64,000 nucleotides of DNA from Herminiimonas sp. (GCA_028292665.1 JAQGLW010000004.1:1-64000); one strand, 5' to 3'. Shown: positions 8,930-18,626, counted from the first letter of the stretch. Notes: generated from the sequence alone by a model not told the origin. Made by a program: numbers and translations.

Positions 8930-10135
8930 TCAGGCTTTTGCCGTCACCGCCCGCTGCCGCGACGCGAACGCCGCACCGGCGAATAACGCGCACGCTGAAA
9001 ATATCAGCCCGCGCTGCAACCCGCCGGAGCCGTCGGCAATCCAGCCGACAATCGTGGGGCCCACAATCTGGCCGAATGCGAATACGGTAGTGAAGACGCT
9101 GATTCCGGCAGACCATGCGGCCGGCGGCAGGTTATGGCGCACGAGCGCAGTAGTGGACGCCACCACCGACAGAAAGACCGCGCCGAACAGCAATCCGGAG
9201 ATGAACACGATCACCGGCATGGCGGTCAGCGCAGGCAGCAGCGTCGCCGCTCCCAGCAGCGCATTTAAAATCGCAATCGATTCGCCGCCCTTGAACCGGT
9301 CCAGCATGCCGGCCCAGATGCGTGAAGACGCCACCACTGCCAGGCCGAGCGCCGTGTAAAACGCGGTGATGACCGGCGCCTGCATTCCTTGTTCTTTCAG
9401 CAGCGCGATGACAAACGTCATGTAGCCGATATAACCGACGCCGAACATGAAATATCCGGTCAGGCCATAAGCGAAAGACCGCAATCGAAAGCGGCCGTGC
9501 GCACCGCTCGGCGCCGCGGCGCCGTCGATATGGCCGGCCGGTACCGTCATTGCGCATGTCGCGAGCAGGCAGACGCCGCCCAATGCCAGCCACGCCCATT
9601 GCCACGCATGCGCGGCCGAATGGAGCGCCGCCTGCGCCAGGGTGACCGGCACGAGCAGTGCCGACAACGCAATGCCGAAGCCGGTGCCGCCGTAGTAAAT
9701 TCCGATCAGCAGACCTGCGCGCCGCGGATGCAGCGAACCGAGCCGTGCCGTCAGCACGCCGCCGGAGATAAAGATGAACGCGCTCGCCACGCCGGCCAGT
9801 ACCCGCTGCAACAGCAGCATGTCGGCATCCGTTACAAAGCCGGACATCAGCATGAAAAAAGAGGTCAGCACGGAACCGCCGACCAATGCGGCTTGCGCGC
9901 CGAAGCGCCGCATCAATGCCGGGGTCGCCAGCGCGCCGACAAGATAGCCGAACGCATTACCGGTATTCATCGCTCCGGCCAGAAGATAAGTCCAACCCAG
10001 ATCCGCGCGCATCGGCGGTAACAGCAACGCATAGGAAAAGCGCGACATGCCGAGCGATATCGCCGCACCCAGCGACAATGCAAGCGCCGTCAGAAAAGGG
10101 CGCCGCAAGGCGAGGTCTTTAACGCTGGAATGCAT
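8930..10135 (-). CDS. YbfB/YjiJ family MFS transporter
   Basis: A 401-residue major facilitator with twelve predicted helices. The opening LSLGAAISLGMSRFSYALLLPPMRADLGW is that of the YbfB/YjiJ group of uncharacterised MFS proteins. The first loop has the GxxxxRRFG pattern (TPALMRRFG). Substrate is unknown. The 219 bp upstream of it (10136-10354) contain no convincing gene; a 9-bp inverted repeat sits at 10283-10310. Confidence 0.85.
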   Translation of the reverse strand: MHSSVKDLALRRPFLTALALSLGAAISLGMSRFSYALLLPPMRADLGWTYLLAGAMNTGNAFGYLVGALATPALMRRFGAQAALVGGSVLTSFFMLMSGFVTDADMLLLQRVLAGVASAFIFISGGVLTARLGSLHPRRAGLLIGIYYGGTGFGIALSALLVPVTLAQAALHSAAHAWQWAWLALGGVCLLATCAMTVPAGHIDGAAAPSGAHGRFRLRSFAYGLTGYFMFGVGYIGYMTFVIALLKEQGMQAPVITAFYTALGLAVVASSRIWAGMLDRFKGGESIAILNALLGAATLLPALTAMPVIVFISGLLFGAVFLSVVASTTALVRHNLPPAAWSAGISVFTTVFAFGQIVGPTIVGWIADGSGGLQRGLIFSACALFAGAAFASRQRAVTAKA

Positions 10136-10354
10136 GGCGTTTCATCAGTGGCGAGCTATCGATCAAAGCAAATTGGCGAATCGTACACCTTTATCGCAAA
10201 ATCCGTTTTGCCAAAGATGAATGGCAAAGATGTGGTCCGCCGATCGCATCACGTTCGCCGTCAACGTCGCGGCAATTGCAGATTGTGCGTGACGGCATGC
10301 CCACGCACAATGGAAGCAGGGCATTTTGTCAGGAGCTCTTGAATTCCTGTAATT

Positions 10355-11104
10355 CTATGTGTGACGGCATACGTCGCACGACGCATTGCGCGCGATCCGG
10401 ATGCTGGTCCATTCCATATTGCGCGCATCCAGCAGCAGCAAGCGGCCTGCCAACGACTGGCCGACTCCCGTCACCAGTTTCAATGCTTCCGCCGCCTGCA
10501 TCGTGCCGATGATGCCGACCAACGGCGCGAACACGCCCATCGTTGCGCACTGCACTTCCTCGAATTGCTCATCGGGCGGAAAAAGACATGCGTAGCAGGG
10601 TGCATCGTCGCTGCGCGAATCAAATACCGATATCTGGCCGTCGAACCGGATTGCCGCGCCCGATACCAGCGGTACCTTGTTTGCGACGCAGGCGCGGTTG
10701 ATTGCATGGCGGGTAGTGAAATTGTCGCTGCAATCGAGCACCACGTCCGCCTGGCGCACCAGTTCATCCAGGCGTTCGCCTTCGGCGCGCTCGGTCAGTG
10801 CGGCGATTTCGATCTCGGGATTGATCCCGGTCAGCGCATGTTTGCCCGACTGCGCCTTGGATTGGCCGACGCGTTCGGTCGTATGCAGGATCTGACGCTG
10901 CAGGTTGGTCAGATCGACTGTATCGTTGTCGACCAGCGTGATCCTGCCGATGCCGGCCGATGCCAGATAATACGCAGCGGGAGAGCCCAGGCCGCCGGCG
11001 CCGATGACGAGCGCATGTGCGGCCAGCAGCTTTTCCTGCCCTTCGATGCCGATCTCGTCGAGCAGAATGTGCCGTGAGTAGCGCAGTAATTGATGGTCGT
11101 TCAT
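10355..11104 (-). CDS. moeB: HesA/MoeB/ThiF family adenylyltransferase
   Basis: An E1-like enzyme of 249 residues that adenylates the C-terminal glycine of a small sulfur-carrier protein (MoaD or ThiS). It shows the nucleotide-binding GAGGLGSPAAYYLASAGIG, then DNDTVDLTNLQRQILH with the catalytic Arg, DCSDNFTTR, and two zinc CxxC pairs (CYAC and CDVC near the C-terminus). It has no C-terminal rhodanese domain. Whether it serves molybdopterin or thiamine synthesis cannot be decided from sequence. It lies downstream of ctpA but behind a terminator hairpin. Confidence 0.88.
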   Translation of the reverse strand: MNDHQLLRYSRHILLDEIGIEGQEKLLAAHALVIGAGGLGSPAAYYLASAGIGRITLVDNDTVDLTNLQRQILHTTERVGQSKAQSGKHALTGINPEIEIAALTERAEGERLDELVRQADVVLDCSDNFTTRHAINRACVANKVPLVSGAAIRFDGQISVFDSRSDDAPCYACLFPPDEQFEEVQCATMGVFAPLVGIIGTMQAAEALKLVTGVGQSLAGRLLLLDARNMEWTSIRIARNASCDVCRHT

Positions 11105-11131
11105 TGGATCGGTCGAAATAAAAGGAATGAC

Positions 11132-11158
11132 AAAAAAAAGGCCGCATTGCTGCGGCCT
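11132..11158 (-). terminator. Rho-independent terminator after ctpA
   Basis: Read on the minus strand this is an 8-bp stem (AGGCCGCA with TGCGGCCT, 4-nt loop) followed by eight T residues. It lies 19 bp beyond the ctpA stop and 27 bp before the MoeB-like gene, so it should end the gpmA-envC-ctpA transcript and separate it from moeB. Confidence 0.85.
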
Positions 11159-11177
11159 AGTTTATCTTGAATCGAGC

Positions 11178-12641
11178 TTATTTCTTGTCGCCGTTTTTCT
11201 TTTCATCCTTGTTGTTGATGGTCGGCTCTTTCTTGCTCTCGACTTTTGCCTTGGATAACTGCACCGGCAGACCTTTCAGGTAATTGATCGCCTGTGCCAG
11301 CTGGAAATCGTCCTTGCCGCCGAATTCAAGCGGCTTGCGTTTTTTCTCGAGGGCGGCCAGGCGCTGTTCTTCTTCCAGCTCATCGACTTTGTTCTTGGTC
11401 GACATTTCGACTTCCTTATCCTTGTCGTTGGATAAGTGTTTTTGCAGATCCGCTTCGCGCAGGCGCATGCCGTTCAAACCGTCGCCATCCGCATTCTCGT
11501 CGACCATCAGGTCCGGCACGATGCCTTTGGCCTGGATCGAGCGGCCGTTGGGCGTGTAATAGCGTGCGGTAGTGAGCTTGACGGCGGTATCGGAAGAAAG
11601 CTGGCGAATCGTCTGTACCGAACCCTTGCCGAAAGTCTGGGTGCCCATGATCGCGGCGCGTTTGTAATCCTGCAGCGCGCCGGCGACGATTTCAGAAGCC
11701 GATGCAGAACCTGTATTGACCAGCACCACCATCTTGACTTTCTTGACGGCCTCCGGCAGCTTTGCCAGCGGGTCGCCGATGGCGCGCGAGCCGTAGTATT
11801 CGCGCTTGGCATAGAACGTCGCCTTCGAATCCGGCAACTGGCCGTTGGTCGATACGATCGCCACATCTTTCGGCAGGAATGCCGCGGACACGCCGATCGC
11901 GCCCGGCAACACGCCGCCCGGATCGTTGCGCAAGTCGAGCACCAGCCCTTTCAGGTTCGGGTCTTGCGCATAGATCGCATTGATTTTCTTGGCCATGTCG
12001 TCGACCGTCGGTTCCTGGAACTGCGACACGCGCAACCATGCGTAACCGGGCTCGACCACTTTCGATTTCACGCTCTGCACCCGGATTTCCTGGCGGATGA
12101 TCGTGATGATGAGCGGCTTGTCTTCGTCCTTGCGCGCAATCGTCAGCGAGATTTTGGTGTTGGGCTCGCCGCGCATTTTCTTGACCGCTTCGTCGAGCGT
12201 CATGCCTTTGACCGGCGTGGTGTCGAGACGCGTAATCAGGTCGCCCGCTTTCAGGCCGGCGCGATATGCCGGAGAATCCTCGATCGGCGAAATGACCTTG
12301 ACGTAGCCGTCTTCCATGCCGACTTCGATGCCGAGGCCGACAAACTTGCCCTGCGTGCCTTCCCGCAATTCCTTGAATGCTTTTTTATCCAGATAAGCGG
12401 AGTGCGGGTCGAGCGACGCGACCATGCCGGAGATCGCTTCGGTCAGCAGCTTTTTATCCTCGACCGATTCGACATAATCGGATTTGATCAGTCCGAACAC
12501 ATCGGCCAGTTGCCGCAGCTCGTCGACCGGCAGCGGCGGCCCCGCATTTTTCTGCGCCATTGCGTCGAATTGCATCGAACCGGCGATGCCGGCAATCATT
12601 CCCAGACTGATAAGACCGATATTCTTGAATTTGCTGCCCAT
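11178..12641 (-). CDS. ctpA: Carboxyl-terminal processing protease, S41 family
   Basis: A periplasmic serine protease of 487 residues: signal/anchor (residues 8-28), a PDZ domain at about 85-170 (GLGIEVGMEDGYVKVISPIE), and the S41 catalytic domain with the Ser in NTGSASASEI and the Lys in FGKGSVQTI of the Ser/Lys dyad. The C-terminus is highly charged (about 50 Lys/Glu-rich residues). Such Ctp/Prc enzymes trim peptidoglycan hydrolases and lipoproteins. It starts 3 bp after the envC stop, so it is cotranscribed with a cell-wall amidase activator. Confidence 0.93.
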   Translation of the reverse strand: MGSKFKNIGLISLGMIAGIAGSMQFDAMAQKNAGPPLPVDELRQLADVFGLIKSDYVESVEDKKLLTEAISGMVASLDPHSAYLDKKAFKELREGTQGKFVGLGIEVGMEDGYVKVISPIEDSPAYRAGLKAGDLITRLDTTPVKGMTLDEAVKKMRGEPNTKISLTIARKDEDKPLIITIIRQEIRVQSVKSKVVEPGYAWLRVSQFQEPTVDDMAKKINAIYAQDPNLKGLVLDLRNDPGGVLPGAIGVSAAFLPKDVAIVSTNGQLPDSKATFYAKREYYGSRAIGDPLAKLPEAVKKVKMVVLVNTGSASASEIVAGALQDYKRAAIMGTQTFGKGSVQTIRQLSSDTAVKLTTARYYTPNGRSIQAKGIVPDLMVDENADGDGLNGMRLREADLQKHLSNDKDKEVEMSTKNKVDELEEEQRLAALEKKRKPLEFGGKDDFQLAQAINYLKGLPVQLSKAKVESKKEPTINNKDEKKNGDKK

Positions 12642-12644
12642 GTG

Positions 12645-14087
12645 TCACCTAAATGTTATCCACGAGAGTGGATCGAACGTACGGCCCTGATGCCGCATTT
12701 CAAAGTATAAACCCGATTGTTCATTGCCGCCGCTATTACCTGCACTGGCGATCACGTCGCCTGTCTTGACGGCATCGCCGGCGCGCTTGAGTACGGCCTG
12801 ATTATTGCCGTAAATGGTCATGTACTGGCTGCCGTGGTCGACGATGATCAGGTTGCCGAAGCCGCGTAGCCATTCGGCAAAAACAACCCGCCCGCCTGCG
12901 ACCGCCCTGACTTCCGTTCCTTCCGGCGCGCGGATGAACAATCCTTTCCAGATTGGCCCGTCGCCGCGCCTGCTGCCGTATTTTGCCGCCAGTTCACCGC
13001 GTACCGGCAAGCGCAACCGTCCGCGCAAGGCGCTGAATGAAGTCGCAAAAACGCCCTTTTGGACACCGGCTTCGGGAATGAGTTCATTGCGCGCAATTAA
13101 TTTTGACGGATTTTCGTCTGCATCGATTGCGTCGGCGTTGCGCGGCGTCCTGGCGGGGTTCCGTCCGGAACGGTTTTTCTCCTGCGCCGCCAGCTGTTTC
13201 TGCCGTTCCGCCCTGGCGCGCGCCATCTGCTGCCGGCGCCGATCGGCTTCAGCAAGCTCGGCCAGGCGTTGTTCCTCTATCATCATGGCTAATTTATCAA
13301 CCAGGCCGGCGAGCCGTTGTTCATCGCGCTGGATGTTGCCTGCCTGCTTGCGTTGGCTCACCAGCTTGTCGGACAGTTGCGACAGCAGTGTTGTCCGTTT
13401 GGCTTTCTCATTTTCCAACAAGGCTTTCTGGCTCCGTTGTTCCTGCGCGATTTCGTCCAGTTCATCCTTTGCGCTTTGCGTGTCCGCCTTGTTTTTTTCG
13501 ACCGCCTGCAGGCTGGCGCGCAGCGATTCGATCAATGCGGCTTGCGCTTTTGATACATAGCCCATGTATTGCAGATCGCGGTTGATGCGGTTCGGATTCT
13601 CGCCCGACAGCAAAAGCTTGATGCGGTCTTCATTTCCGGAGACATATTGTTCACGCAGCAGCCTGGCCAGTTGCTCGTGCCGCGCATCGACGCTTCGGGT
13701 CAGTTCGACTTGCTCTTTGGACAAGGCATCGAGCCGGGCGGAGGTTTGCGTTTGTTCTGCCGCCAGTTCATGCAGCGAGCGGTTGGCGTCGGAAATTGCC
13801 GTTTCCGAACGGGCCAGCGCATCGGCCGCATGCCCCTTGGCCGCTTCGGTCCGGTTGATATCGCGTTTAAGGACGGTAAGTTTCTGGCGCAATGCGGCGC
13901 GTTCGGATTCGGCGGCTTGTTTCTGCTTGCTGCGTTCGGTGATTTTGGCGGCGTGGACAGGATGCGGCACGCCCAAAAACAGGATTGCCATGCCGAGCGC
14001 AGTGAAAACTCTCGCTCGCAAAAGCTGCAACGAATGCTTGTCGGCTGGCGATTCCCGGCGGCGCCCGGCCCGGCAAATAGCGGACAT
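12645..14087 (-). CDS. envC: Murein hydrolase activator EnvC-like, coiled coil plus degenerate LytM domain
   Basis: A 480-residue exported protein: signal peptide near residues 18-36 (FTALGMAILFLG to HAA), a long coiled coil (about 40-270) rich in Glu, Gln, Arg and Leu, and a C-terminal LytM/M23 domain. The metal ligands of active M23 enzymes are replaced (WKGLFI in place of HxGxD), exactly as in E. coli EnvC, so it should activate septal amidases rather than cut murein itself. The ATG at 14087 is 11 bp after the gpmA stop; reading further upstream would only shadow gpmA. Confidence 0.9.
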   Translation of the reverse strand: MSAICRAGRRRESPADKHSLQLLRARVFTALGMAILFLGVPHPVHAAKITERSKQKQAAESERAALRQKLTVLKRDINRTEAAKGHAADALARSETAISDANRSLHELAAEQTQTSARLDALSKEQVELTRSVDARHEQLARLLREQYVSGNEDRIKLLLSGENPNRINRDLQYMGYVSKAQAALIESLRASLQAVEKNKADTQSAKDELDEIAQEQRSQKALLENEKAKRTTLLSQLSDKLVSQRKQAGNIQRDEQRLAGLVDKLAMMIEEQRLAELAEADRRRQQMARARAERQKQLAAQEKNRSGRNPARTPRNADAIDADENPSKLIARNELIPEAGVQKGVFATSFSALRGRLRLPVRGELAAKYGSRRGDGPIWKGLFIRAPEGTEVRAVAGGRVVFAEWLRGFGNLIIVDHGSQYMTIYGNNQAVLKRAGDAVKTGDVIASAGNSGGNEQSGLYFEMRHQGRTFDPLSWITFR

Positions 14088-14098
14088 GAAAGGCGTTG

Positions 14099-14845
14099 CT
14101 ATTTCGCCTTCCCCTGGCCGGCAACGGCTTTCAGCGCCGTTTCGATTGCCGACGGGTCGCCCAGATAATAACTTCTGATCGGCTTCAGATCGGCATTCAG
14201 CTCGTAGACCAGCGGCTGGCCATTGGGGATGTTGAGGGCGACGATATCCTCGTCGCTGATGCCGTCCAGGTATTTGATCAGCGCGCGCAGGCTGTTGCCG
14301 TGGGCCGAGATGATGATGCTTTTGCCGGCGCGGATCGCCGGTGCGATCGATTCGTTCCAGACCGGCAGCACGCGGACAACGGTATCTTTCAGGCATTCGG
14401 TCAGCGGAATTTCCTCGCGCTTTAGCTTCGCATAACGCGGATCGTTGTACGATGTGCGCGGATCGGCCGGGTCCAGCGCATCGGGCGGCGTATCATAGCT
14501 GCGGCGCCAGACCATCACCTGTTTTTCCCCGTAAATCGCCGCCGTTTCCGCCTTGTTGAGTCCTTGCAACGCACCGTAATGGCGTTCATTCAGGCGCCAG
14601 CTATGCACGATCGGCAGCCACATCAAGTCCATTTCGTCGAGTGTGACCCAAAGCGTGCGGATGGCGCGCTTCAGTACCGATGTATAAGCAATGTCGAAAC
14701 TGAAGCCGGCTTCCTGCAGCAATTTGCCGGCGTGCCGCGCTTCGGCAACGCCTTTTTCGGTCAGGTCGACGTCGACCCAGCCGGTAAAGCGGTTTTCGAG
14801 ATTCCAGGTGGATTCGCCGTGGCGCATCAATACGATTTTGTACAT
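14099..14845 (-). CDS. gpmA: 2,3-bisphosphoglycerate-dependent phosphoglycerate mutase
   Basis: Glycolytic enzyme interconverting 3- and 2-phosphoglycerate. The phosphohistidine motif [10 protein letters not shown] is at the N-terminus, followed by [23 protein letters not shown] and the second histidine in [15 protein letters not shown]. The 248 residues match the family. It is the first gene of the gpmA-envC-ctpA operon and is divergent from the rhodanese gene. Confidence 0.97.
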   Translation of the reverse strand: MYKIVLMRHGESTWNLENRFTGWVDVDLTEKGVAEARHAGKLLQEAGFSFDIAYTSVLKRAIRTLWVTLDEMDLMWLPIVHSWRLNERHYGALQGLNKAETAAIYGEKQVMVWRRSYDTPPDALDPADPRTSYNDPRYAKLKREEIPLTECLKDTVVRVLPVWNESIAPAIRAGKSIIISAHGNSLRALIKYLDGISDEDIVALNIPNGQPLVYELNADLKPIRSYYLGDPSAIETALKAVAGQGKAK

Positions 14846-14891
14846 GGTTTGGATAAGGTCAATAAGAAATTTTTGAGATAAAAATCATGTT

Positions 14892-14922
14892 TTGAATTGA
14901 ATTCAGCCTTCTATTTTATAAT
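14892..14922 (+). promoter_or_regulatory. Probable sigma-70 promoter of the rhodanese-grxC-secB genes
   Basis: A perfect TATAAT at 14917-14922, with TTGAAT at 14892-14897 as a candidate -35 (19-bp spacer, longer than ideal), in an AT-rich gap between gpmA and the rhodanese gene. A transcript from here would begin near 14929, beyond the first possible GTG codon at 14923. Confidence 0.6.
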
Positions 14923-14952
14923 GTGGGGATTACTTTAAACCATTGGAACCCT

Positions 14953-15354
14953 GTGGAATTCATCATTAACAACATTTGGCTGTTTGGACTGGTAATCTTG
15001 TCGGGTGGTGCGCTGCTGTGGCCGGTCCTGCAGCGACGCGGCACCAAAGTGTCGTTATTGCAGGCGACCCAGATGATCAATCAGGGTAAAACCATCATTC
15101 TGGATGTGCGCGATCCTGCCGAATTTGCCGCCGGCCATGTGCGGGAAGCGAAAAACATCCCGCTCAAGGAATTGCCGAAAAGAGTCGGCGAGCTCGACAG
15201 GTTCAAATCGAAGTCGGTGATCATCGTCTGCGCGACGGGTGTGCAATCGTCGAAAGCCGCGGCGCAACTCAAAAACGCCGGCTTCAACGGAGTATACAGC
15301 CTGAACGGCGGCCTGGCGGCCTGGCAGGCTCAAGGGCTGCCGATAGCGAAGTAA
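14953..15354 (+). CDS. Membrane-anchored rhodanese-like protein
   Basis: One N-terminal transmembrane helix (about residues 7-26, NIWLFGLVILSGGALLWPVL) is followed by a single rhodanese domain with the active-site Cys in IIVCATGVQSSKAA. These domains transfer sulfane sulfur. The GTG at 14953 is preferred as start (133 residues) because the upstream GTG at 14923 lies just inside the promoter. It sits before grxC and secB, a common betaproteobacterial order. Confidence 0.85.
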   Translation: MEFIINNIWLFGLVILSGGALLWPVLQRRGTKVSLLQATQMINQGKTIILDVRDPAEFAAGHVREAKNIPLKELPKRVGELDRFKSKSVIIVCATGVQSSKAAAQLKNAGFNGVYSLNGGLAAWQAQGLPIAK

Positions 15355-15370
15355 CGGAAGGACGGACATC

Positions 15371-15634
15371 ATGACCACACGCGTTTTAATGTACAGCTCC
15401 GGGGTTTGCCCTTATTGCATCATGGCCGAACGGTTGTTGAAAGCAAAGGGCGTCGACGTGATCGAGAAGATCCGGGTCGATCTGGTGCCGGAGCAGCGCG
15501 CTGAAATGATGCAGAAAACCGGCCGCCGCACGGTGCCGCAGATTTATATCGGCGACACCCATGTCGGCGGTTTCGACGACCTCAGCGCGCTGGACCGGCT
15601 CGGCAAGCTTGATGGTCTGCTGCAGGGCGCCTGA
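15371..15634 (+). CDS. grxC: Glutaredoxin 3
   Basis: An 87-residue dithiol glutaredoxin with active site CPYC, the cis-proline loop TVPQIYIG and the glutathione-binding HVGGFDDL. It reduces protein disulfides and glutathione mixed disulfides in the cytoplasm. The preceding rhodanese gene ends 16 bp upstream. A short stem (GGACGG/CCGTCC, 15671-15690) lies before secB and may attenuate read-through. Confidence 0.96.
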   Translation: MTTRVLMYSSGVCPYCIMAERLLKAKGVDVIEKIRVDLVPEQRAEMMQKTGRRTVPQIYIGDTHVGGFDDLSALDRLGKLDGLLQGA

Positions 15635-15716
15635 CTCGCGCCGCTCGACAGATTCAGGAAAAAATTCAACGGACGGTGCAATCGCCGTCCTTCATCCATC
15701 TTAACGAAAGTGCTTC

Positions 15717-16217
15717 ATGGCAGACGAAAATCAGCAACCCGTATTCCAGATCCAGCGCGTGTACCTGAAGGACATGTCGCTCGAACAGCCGAATTCCCCA
15801 GAAATATTTCTGGAGCAGGAAGCGCCCAACATGGAAGTATCGGTCGACGTCGGCACCGAACCGCTGGCCGAGGGCGTTTTTGAGTCGACCGTCACGATTA
15901 CCGTGACCGCGAAAATCAATGACAAGGTCGCGTTTCTGGTCGAAGGCAAGCAGGCCGGCATTTTCGAAGCGCGCAACATACCGCCCGAACAGCTCGATCC
16001 GCTGCTCGGCATCGGTTGTCCGAACATCGTGTATCCGTATTTGCGCGCCAATATCGCGGACGTGATCACGCGCGCCGGATTTCCGCCGGTGCACTTGTCG
16101 GAGATCAACTTCGAAGTGTTCTACCAGCAGCGCCAGCAAGCCATCACCGAGCAGCAACAGCAAGGTGCGGCCGGCTCGGGTCTCGTGATGCCCGACGGCT
16201 CGGCGGCGAAGCATTAA
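15717..16217 (+). CDS. secB: Protein-export chaperone SecB
   Basis: Tetrameric chaperone that keeps preproteins unfolded and hands them to SecA. The core [20 protein letters not shown] and the later [20 protein letters not shown] and [17 protein letters not shown] are diagnostic. At 166 residues it has the usual length, with a Gln-rich C-terminal tail. The many exported proteins of the window, including the type II secretion cargo, depend on the Sec route. Confidence 0.97.
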   Translation: MADENQQPVFQIQRVYLKDMSLEQPNSPEIFLEQEAPNMEVSVDVGTEPLAEGVFESTVTITVTAKINDKVAFLVEGKQAGIFEARNIPPEQLDPLLGIGCPNIVYPYLRANIADVITRAGFPPVHLSEINFEVFYQQRQQAITEQQQQGAAGSGLVMPDGSAAKH

Positions 16218-16242
16218 CGGGCAGTTTGCAAACTGCCGTTTT
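16218..16242 (+). terminator. Rho-independent terminator after secB
   Basis: Directly after the secB stop, an 18-bp perfect palindrome (GGCAGTTTG and its mirror, 16220-16237) followed by GTTTT. The stem can form 7-8 bp closed by GC pairs. Confidence 0.65.
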
Positions 16243-16318
16243 GATCCGGCCGTGCGCCGGGCTGCAGCCTGGACGCAGGAAAGTACTGTCCCGTCACGTT
16301 GACTCACTGGAGATATCG

Positions 16319-16768
16319 ATGCGATATGCCCGTTCGATTGCACTTGCTGCGTTGCTGTTGCCGATGGCCGCCGGCGCAGCCCGTGCGATCGATTTCAGAT
16401 CGGTTGGCGCGGCGCCGGCAATTCTCTACGATGCGCCTTCCGAAAAAGGACGAAAAGTCTGGGTTGCGCCGCGCGGCATGCCGGTTGAAGTGGTGCTGAC
16501 GTATGGCGAATGGGCCAAGGTGCGCGATGTCGCCGGCGATTTATCGTGGGTCGAATCGAAAACGCTGACCCCGACGCGGAACGTCATCGCCAATGTGGCG
16601 ACCGCCAAGGTGCGGACGGCAGCCGACGAATCCAGCGCGGTCGTGTTCACCGCCGACAAAGGCGTATTGCTCGAATTGGTCGAGCCGGGCGCGTCGGGCT
16701 GGGTCAAGGTCCGGCATCGCGACGGCCAGAGCGGCTACGTCAGGGCGGCTGAAGTGTGGGGCGAGTAA
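16319..16768 (+). CDS. Exported SH3-domain protein
   Basis: A 149-residue protein with signal peptide (MRYARSIALAALLLPMAAG, cleavage near ARA) and two bacterial SH3 repeats: residues about 25-80 (ILYDAPSEKGRKVWVAPRGMP) and 87-147 (KVRTAADESSAVVF ... WVKVRHRDGQSGYVR). SH3 domains of this type bind cell-wall peptides, so an envelope role is inferred. The start follows GGAG; longer reading upstream overlaps secB out of frame. It precedes gpsA by 46 bp. Confidence 0.85.
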   Translation: MRYARSIALAALLLPMAAGAARAIDFRSVGAAPAILYDAPSEKGRKVWVAPRGMPVEVVLTYGEWAKVRDVAGDLSWVESKTLTPTRNVIANVATAKVRTAADESSAVVFTADKGVLLELVEPGASGWVKVRHRDGQSGYVRAAEVWGE

Positions 16769-16814
16769 GTACCATGTCCGGTATCCTGTTCGAGCCCGCA
16801 TTCGCATTTAACGA

Positions 16815-17831
16815 ATGAACATTACGATACTCGGCGCCGGGGCCTGGGGCACGGCTTTGGCAATTGCGCTCGCGGGCCGGCATGACGTCGTGTTGTGGGG
16901 CCGCAATGAAAACGCAATGCGCGACGCCGCGGCGCGGCGCGAGAACACCGCTTATTTCCCCGGTTTCGCCTTGCCTCGCGAACTCAAGCTCACATCGGAC
17001 TTCGATGCGGCCGTAACGCATGCGTCCGGCGGCGGAAAACCGGCAGATGCGCTGTTGATCATTGCTTCCTCGGTTGCCGGTTTGCGCCCGCTGCTGGAGC
17101 GCCTGCAATCCCGTGCGGCGCCGATTTCCAATATCGTCTGGCTATGCAAGGGTTTTGAAGAAGGCACGAATCTGTTGCCGCATCAAATCGTGCGCGCCGT
17201 ACTGGGCGACCGCGTTGCGGCCGGCGTTCTGTCCGGTCCGTCGTTTGCGCAGGAAGTTGCTCGCGGCCTGCCTTGCGCGCTCACTGTCGCTGCGGCAGAT
17301 GCATCGGTGCGCGAGGGCGTCGTCAATGCGGTTCATGGCGGCAATATCCGGGTTTATTCGACCGACGACCTGACCGGCGTCGAAGTCGGCGGAGCTGTCA
17401 AGAACATCCTTGCGATTGCCACCGGCGTCATCGATGGCATGGGACTGGGCCTCAACGCGCGCGCCGCGCTGATCACGCGCGGTCTGGTGGAGATGTCGCG
17501 GCTCGGCACCGCATTGGGCGGCCGCGCGGAAACCTTCATGGGATTGACCGGCGTCGGCGATTTGATTCTGACCTGTACCGGCGATTTATCGCGCAACCGC
17601 AAGGTCGGGCTCGGCCTGGCGCAAGGCAAGGCGCTCGATGCCATCGTGGCCGAACTGGGGCATGTCGCAGAAGGCGTGCGTTGTGCGCAATCGGTACGCG
17701 CATTGGCGCAACAGTGCGGCATCGAGATGCCGATCGCCAATGCTGTCGCCGGCGTACTGTTCGACGGCGATTCGCCGCGTGACATGGTTGCGCAACTGTT
17801 GTCGCGCAATCCGCGCGACGAGTTTGCCTGA
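16815..17831 (+). CDS. gpsA: Glycerol-3-phosphate dehydrogenase [NAD(P)+]
   Basis: It reduces dihydroxyacetone phosphate to sn-glycerol 3-phosphate for phospholipid synthesis. It has the N-terminal Rossmann motif [20 protein letters not shown], the [13 protein letters not shown] segment and the catalytic-Lys region [14 protein letters not shown]. The length of 338 residues is normal. Its stop is 3 bp from the stop of the convergent RidA gene. It follows the secB region, as in many proteobacteria. Confidence 0.97.
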   Translation: MNITILGAGAWGTALAIALAGRHDVVLWGRNENAMRDAAARRENTAYFPGFALPRELKLTSDFDAAVTHASGGGKPADALLIIASSVAGLRPLLERLQSRAAPISNIVWLCKGFEEGTNLLPHQIVRAVLGDRVAAGVLSGPSFAQEVARGLPCALTVAAADASVREGVVNAVHGGNIRVYSTDDLTGVEVGGAVKNILAIATGVIDGMGLGLNARAALITRGLVEMSRLGTALGGRAETFMGLTGVGDLILTCTGDLSRNRKVGLGLAQGKALDAIVAELGHVAEGVRCAQSVRALAQQCGIEMPIANAVAGVLFDGDSPRDMVAQLLSRNPRDEFA

Positions 17832-17834
17832 CGG

Positions 17835-18221
17835 TTAACCCAGAAAGGCATCCGCCTCGATTTCGACCAGGATCTCGGATGAAATCAGGCGGCTCACTTC
17901 AATCATGCTGGTGGCGGGACGGATATCCCGGAAAACTTCGCCGTGGGCTTTGCCGATTTTTTCCCAGTCCGCGATGTTCACTACATAGATTCTGGTACGA
18001 ACGACATCGGCCGGCGATGCGCCGGCCCTGGCCAACGCCGCTGTGATATTCCAGAGGCATTGAACGGTTTGCGCATAGGGGTCGCCGATGCCGACGATCC
18101 CGCCCGCACCATCGGTGGCCGTGGTGCCCGATACGTGGATATAAGGCCCTGCTTTTACCGCGCGCGAATAGCCGACGACCGTTTCCCAAGGCGTTCCGGA
18201 TTCATAATTTTCTCTTGTCAT
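17835..18221 (-). CDS. RidA/YER057c/UK114 family protein
   Basis: A 128-residue RidA-fold protein. It shows [14 protein letters not shown], the family Arg in DVVRTRIYV, and the C-terminal [12 protein letters not shown] and [10 protein letters not shown]. Canonical RidA deaminates reactive enamine/imine intermediates; this one is of a Rid subgroup whose substrate I cannot name. The ATG at 18221 is preceded by a purine-rich GGGAAAAG site; an in-frame extension to 18275 is possible but lacks conservation. It lies downstream of a cupin gene on the same strand. Confidence 0.88.
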   Translation of the reverse strand: MTRENYESGTPWETVVGYSRAVKAGPYIHVSGTTATDGAGGIVGIGDPYAQTVQCLWNITAALARAGASPADVVRTRIYVVNIADWEKIGKAHGEVFRDIRPATSMIEVSRLISSEILVEIEADAFLG

Positions 18222-18278
18222 TTTCTTTTCCCGTCGTGTTCGATACCCGGCGCCGAATGATTGCATTGGATGCACGGT

Positions 18279-18626
18279 TCAGCGGCCGGATACGCACGCA
18301 TTTTTCAACACGATCGTGATTAGGACGGAAGCATCTTCCACGCTGCGCAATGCATGGGGTTCTCCACCCGTCAGATACACCATTTCGCCGGCACGCAGTA
18401 TTTGCAGGGTGCGATATGCATGCAGTTCCACCGCCCCTTCCAGGCATTGAATCGTAACCTCGCCGGGAACCTTGTGCTCGGGCATCCACTTTCCGCTCGG
18501 CAGCACCGACCGTATCACTTCGAGATCGGCCGTCCTGAATAACGCGGTGGATAACGATTCCTTGATCTTTGCGGCGAGCGGGCGGATATTGACCAGTTCG
18601 CCGGGTAATGCATGGTGTAACGACAT
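18279..18626 (-). CDS. Small cupin-domain protein
   Basis: A 115-residue single-domain beta-barrel protein with cupin features: PEHKVPGEVTIQCLEGAVEL and a later AGEMVYLTGGEPHALRSVED with the second-motif His. The first motif has only one His, so metal binding may be weak. The ATG at 18626 has an AGGAG site 8 bp upstream, which decides the start. The biological role is unknown. It precedes the RidA gene with a 57-bp gap. Confidence 0.8.
   Translation of the reverse strand: MSLHHALPGELVNIRPLAAKIKESLSTALFRTADLEVIRSVLPSGKWMPEHKVPGEVTIQCLEGAVELHAYRTLQILRAGEMVYLTGGEPHALRSVEDASVLITIVLKNACVSGR

Noticed and set aside
10283-10310. Nine-bp inverted repeat TTGTGCGTG/CACGCACAA downstream of the moeB-like gene
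   Set aside because: No T-run on either strand and no promoter element beside it; it could be chance. Only noted.
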